Source: CAMBDR01 sp046597185
GTDB lineage: Bacteria > Pseudomonadota > Gammaproteobacteria > Burkholderiales > Burkholderiaceae_D
Reading direction: 5' to 3'
Length of the DNA: 7,962 nt
NCBI GenBank assembly: GCA_046597185.1
Contig: JBKJLF010000465.1
Location: 1 to 7,962 of the forward strand
Shown here: positions 5,891 through 7,962 of the stretch, piece after piece
Layout: every line of letters starts with the position of its first letter
How positions within the stretch are numbered: the stretch's first letter is position 1
Position numbers and translations under genes: made by a program
The notes under the pieces: model-generated
The model's database searches: none
Told to the model about the DNA's origin: nothing
Seen by the model: the letters and a program-made list of their open reading frames with translations, nothing else

Positions 5891-6445
5891 CTATGAAACG
5901 ACCGTTTTTTTGGGGGCAGCAGATTGGAAAACTCGCTGCTTTGCATGGAAGTTAGCGCCTGCATTTCTCAATGCGACACAACTGGCTGCTTGGTCGGGCT
6001 TCACCTCGGCCGCGCGCCAGCATGCATGGAGCTGCGGATGACGGGCAATCAGCATTTTTTCACTGTTGCCCTGCGCTAGCCCGGTAAAAAACAATGCGGC
6101 AAGTCCTGAAATTGCTTGCAGGTGTCCAGCCAGTGCCGATTTTTCCAGTAGGGCGATGCCGTTGGCAAGTGTTTCGTGTGGACGTTGTGCCGGATCGGCA
6201 TCAGCCCAGCCCTGAAGAATAATTTCACCTATCGCAAAATCGATTTCGGCAATACTCGCTTGACTATGCCGCACGGCGTCGATTGCATCAGCGTAATGTT
6301 GCGCTTGCAATGCCGCAATGATCATCTTGTTTTGTTGCGCAAGATCGTTGTTACGCGGCGGTGGTAGACTGATTGCAGTACAGCCAGCGCTTATTGTTAG
6401 GCTCGCAATTAAATACAGATGAAATAGACGGCGAAATTGGTTCAT
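5891..6445 (-). CDS. Sel1-like repeat lipoprotein
   Basis: From ATG 6445 this encodes 184 residues. A basic start and hydrophobic stretch lead to LTISAGC, a somewhat unusual lipobox (Ser at -3) with lipidation expected at Cys22. A helical region follows, with YADAIDAVRHSQASIAE and then TLANGIALLEKSALAGHLQA, ISGLAALFFTGL, the A-x2-G-x6-L-x3-G pattern of Sel1-like/TPR-like repeats. The C-terminal part has two Cys and a basic end. Such repeats mediate protein contacts. The upstream gene stops only 10 bases before this start, so the two are almost surely co-transcribed. A longer frame begins at ATG 6484, but that start would bury the signal peptide and overlap the previous gene, so it is rejected. 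A plausible role is immunity or accessory protein to the upstream metallopeptidase-like gene; this is inference. Confidence 0.83.
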   Translation of the reverse strand: MNQFRRLFHLYLIASLTISAGCTAISLPPPRNNDLAQQNKMIIAALQAQHYADAIDAVRHSQASIAEIDFAIGEIILQGWADADPAQRPHETLANGIALLEKSALAGHLQAISGLAALFFTGLAQGNSEKMLIARHPQLHACWRAAEVKPDQAASCVALRNAGANFHAKQRVFQSAAPKKTVVS

Positions 6446-6455
6446 GGGTGATTGC

Positions 6456-6913
6456 TTATGGCGCGAACGGCAGTGTGGTTGCAAAATCGCTCAGATTATA
6501 GGGTTTTGAAATTGTACCGCCGTTGCGCAAGGTGTAATAATCCTGCGCGATGGAACCCTGTTGCTCCAAACCATATTGCTGAAACTTTTTTCGCGGATCA
6601 AGTAGGTAATCATAGTTTCGATCTACAGCACCACGTAATTTGATATTCCAGCCAAGTGAATAGAACTGATAGAGATGCGCGCCCTCATGTACAAACCATG
6701 CTCTGATTGCCAATGGCGCAGTTGAAAAATCGTCCAAATAATGTTTGGGTGGGAAATAGATCCGCCCATCCGGCGTCATCGCGGTGTCATCCGGTTGAAA
6801 AAATAGGCTTTAAAGTTGCGCACTTTTACTTCAGAATAAGGGATGGTTGATGCGAACACGGATTTAAGCATCTCAATTTCACCAAGCGTCAGGTCTCTGT
6901 TGATGTCCGGCAT
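6456..6913 (-). pseudogene. HEGAH metallopeptidase-like 'vgr-related' protein, frameshifted in a homopolymer
   Basis: From ATG 6913 (AAAGGA five bases upstream) the frame reads MPDINRDLTLGEIEMLKSVF, PYSEVKVRNFKAYFF and then stops early. The family sequence continues in the next frame as QPDDTAMTPDGRIYFPPK, LDDFSTAPLAIRAWFVHEGA, the zinc-binding HEGAH, a YDYLLDPRKKFQQYGLEQQ block with a possible third ligand Glu, and IAQDYYTLRNGG. This block order matches the small type VI secretion-associated proteins annotated 'vgr-related protein', which I believe carry an H-E-x-x-H site. The shift occurs at a run of six T on the minus strand (6798-6803); one more T would restore a single frame of about 152 residues. 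It could be a mutation, a sequencing error or programmed slippage. It heads a cluster with the lipoprotein 10 bases downstream. Confidence 0.82.
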
Positions 6914-6918
6914 AGGAT

Positions 6919-6924
6919 TCCTTT
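6919..6924 (-). promoter_or_regulatory. Ribosome binding site of the vgr-related gene
   Basis: AAAGGA on the minus strand, five bases from ATG 6913. It decides the true start and shows that the first 37 or so codons before the frameshift belong to the gene. Confidence 0.75.
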
Positions 6925-6988
6925 AAAATATCAAATACGAAATAAATTTCCAAAAAGAAATATCTTAAGGTTGCTTATGGCTAAGTAT

Positions 6989-7002
6989 CGTTTTTCAAAA
7001 CG
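6989..7002. repeat. Palindrome CGTTTT-TC-AAAACG at the predicted transcription start
   Basis: Six-base inverted arms with a two-base centre sit just downstream of the extended -10 element. The placement would suit a repressor operator, but the sequence is short and AT-rich, so chance is possible. Confidence 0.35.
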
Positions 7003-7004
7003 CT

Positions 7005-7013
7005 ATTATAGCA
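7005..7013 (-). promoter_or_regulatory. Extended -10 promoter of the vgr-related/lipoprotein cluster
   Basis: The minus strand reads TGCTATAAT, a perfect TATAAT with the TG of an extended -10 element. No good -35 is seen at 16-18 bases (GCACAA at best), which extended -10 promoters tolerate. It would start transcription near 6998, leaving a leader of about 85 bases before ATG 6913. A 14-base palindrome (6989-7002) overlaps the expected start. Confidence 0.6.
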
Positions 7014-7225
7014 GCCTGCTCATGCTTTTGTGCGATTAATTAATTGCCTCACATGTCTTGTGGTAAATGGCTGCCGAAAGCTTTCCGCGTTTCACCCGTG
7101 CCGCCTTGCTTGGCCGGGGTACCCCATCTTGCCAGCAATTGCTTATAGCGCAGGCGCGCAGCCGCTCAGCAAGATGCCCACCAGTTGGGCAAACGCAGCC
7201 ACACTTCAGTTCTAAGCTGAAAGTT
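7014..7225. other. Region without a supported gene between the promoter and the TPR fragment
   Basis: Short frames cross this stretch on both strands, but none shows a recognisable domain, ribosome site or convincing composition. A small hairpin, TGCCCA (7175-7180) with TGGGCA (7186-7191), has no T-run and is not a convincing terminator. The sequence is GC-richer than the promoter region next to it and may be another gene scrap. Confidence 0.4.
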
Positions 7226-7744
7226 TCATGCCATATTGGGCTTGGAAATGTTGGCGAGACTACTTTTGGCATCGCATGTAATTAGTGATGAGGCCAGATT
7301 ACTCATTGCTATGAGCGTATCTGGGTGTTTTTCCCCCAATTCGCGGATGCGGGTGTTCAGCACTACTTCTTGCAGCTTGCGCGCGGCTGGCAAATTGCGA
7401 TCTTTAAAAAATGTTGTCGCTAAATTGCTAATAACTACGATTGTGAATGGGTTTTTTTCCCCTAGTACGGTGCGGCAGATGGGTAGGAGTTTTTCTAGCA
7501 GCAACTGCGCTTGCGGCCATTCATTTTGTTCGGTTAATGTTTGTGCCAAATTGTTTATGGCGCTGAGCGTATCTGGGTCTTCGTCGCCCAGCGTCCGGCG
7601 GCTGATGGTTAGGGTTGTTTCTTCCAGCCGCCGTGCTGCGGGCAAATCGCCTTTTGCCTTTAGCAGCAACGCCAAATTACCCATGGACGCGAGCGTCGCC
7701 CGCCCTTCCTGTCCGTAGGTAGTGCCTGTCAGAAAACCCCTCAT
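7226..7744 (-). pseudogene. Kinesin-light-chain-like TPR repeat protein, both ends lost
   Basis: The recognisable part, about 7283-7715, consists of TPR units with the signature T-L-x-A-x-x-N-L-A, then A-A-R-x-L-x-E and R-x-L-G-E-x-H-P-D. These are the 42-residue TPR_10/TPR_12 type found in kinesin light chains and in many bacterial proteins of signalling or conflict systems, where they form the ligand-sensing or protein-binding part. The N-terminal side is cut by insertion sequence copy 2: the first nine codons of the open frame (MRGFLTGTT) are insertion sequence DNA. The C-terminal side departs from the repeat after NLASSL near 7283 and ends at an unrelated stop. Any effector domain that stood upstream is not visible. 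The chimeric frame could still be translated from the ATG provided by the element, but no good ribosome site is seen. Confidence 0.85.
7319..7696 (-). repeat. Three tandem 126-base (42-residue) TPR units plus a partial fourth
   Basis: Units begin at TLASMGNLA (from 7696), TLSAINNLA (from 7570), TIVVISNLA (from 7444) and TLIAMSNLA (from 7318, incomplete). Each full unit is exactly 42 codons with no indels, which is typical of this TPR subclass. The nucleotide sequences of the units have clearly diverged, so the array is not newly duplicated. Confidence 0.88.
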
Positions 7745-7962
7745 TTTTCGGAAAATGCTCCCAAAAAAATTGACACGACGGTGACATTTTTTTTGAGGTT
7801 TACCCTGAAAAAACGCATAAGTTGCATTAATGAAATTAATAATACTTAAAATATGATTCGCCAGACGTGCATATCCCCCGATTGTTAAAATCGGTCACTA
7901 AACGGTCTACTATTTTGAATGGATTAAGCGGCTTGCTTGTCAGGCGGCGCGTGTTTTGCGCG
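7716..7962 (-). mobile_element. ISNCY-type insertion sequence, copy 2 (terminal part; continues beyond the window)
   Basis: This stretch matches 540-785 with about ten mismatches and one indel, all in the non-coding terminal part; the last 90 or so bases, including the transposase C-terminus, are identical. Orientation is the same as copy 1, so the two form direct repeats about 7.2 kb apart. The left edge falls inside the TPR gene. The rest of the element lies outside the window, so its completeness is unknown. Confidence 0.87.
7924..7962 (-). CDS. ISNCY-family transposase, last 12 codons (copy 2, runs off the window)
   Basis: The minus strand encodes RAKHAPPDKQAA followed by TAA at 7926-7924, identical to the end of the copy 1 transposase. 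The rest is beyond the right edge. Confidence 0.8.
   Translation of the reverse strand, partial: RAKHAPPDKQAA

Noticed and set aside
7030..7285. Overlapping short frames on both strands between the promoter and the TPR fragment
   Set aside because: None has a ribosome site or recognisable motif, and they shadow each other.
1..7962. CRISPR arrays, tRNA or rRNA genes, riboswitches, integrase attachment sites
   Set aside because: No regularly spaced direct repeats, cloverleaf-like segments or known aptamer cores were seen by eye. A covariance-model scan would be needed to exclude small RNAs.

Overview
The window reads as an accessory, heavily rearranged region of a Gram-negative proteobacterium. 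A betaproteobacterium is my best guess, from the DusA-like, IS21-like and ISNCY-like protein sequences and a moderate GC content, but nothing here fixes the taxon. Almost every clear gene lies on the minus strand, and many are fragments, so this looks like an insertion-sequence-driven scrap yard with a few apparently intact cargo genes.

Layout. At 1-112 is the first 37 codons of an Rpn/YhgA-like nuclease that runs off the left edge. At 268-522 is a small heavy-metal-binding (HMA, CopZ-like) protein. An ISNCY-type insertion sequence has landed 18 bases upstream of its start codon: its intact end lies at about 540 and its N-terminally truncated transposase at 747-1523. At about 1683-2931 is a decayed IS21-like element: a small Cys-rich accessory protein, an istA remnant and an istB remnant, each with internal deletions. 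At 2932-3152 is an A/G-rich spacer, then an unrecognised plus-strand ORF (3153-3404).

The most interesting cargo is a translationally coupled minus-strand pair. The gene at 4117-4842 encodes a soluble protein with a Cys...His arrangement that could be a papain/NlpC-like hydrolase. The gene at 3461-4120 encodes a protein with one N-terminal membrane anchor. The start and stop codons overlap as ATGA. This is the architecture expected of a peptidoglycan-targeting effector and its periplasmic immunity protein, but that role is inferred. After an AT-rich spacer comes an internal fragment of tRNA-dihydrouridine synthase A (5142-5483), joined tail-to-tail to a truncated TonB C-terminal-domain protein (5449-5817).

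A second minus-strand cluster starts from an extended -10 promoter (7005-7013). It holds a HEGAH metallopeptidase-like gene resembling type VI secretion 'vgr-related' proteins, broken by a one-base frameshift in a six-base homopolymer, then a Sel1-like lipoprotein, then the TonB-domain gene. Last comes a kinesin-light-chain-like TPR gene made of perfect 42-residue repeats. It has lost both ends, and a second copy of the same ISNCY element (from about 7716 to the window end, in the same orientation as the first) is inserted in its upstream end.

Taken together, two same-orientation IS copies bracket about 6 kb of secretion-related and broken genes. Recombination or transposition between such copies is a plausible reason for the many truncated junctions.
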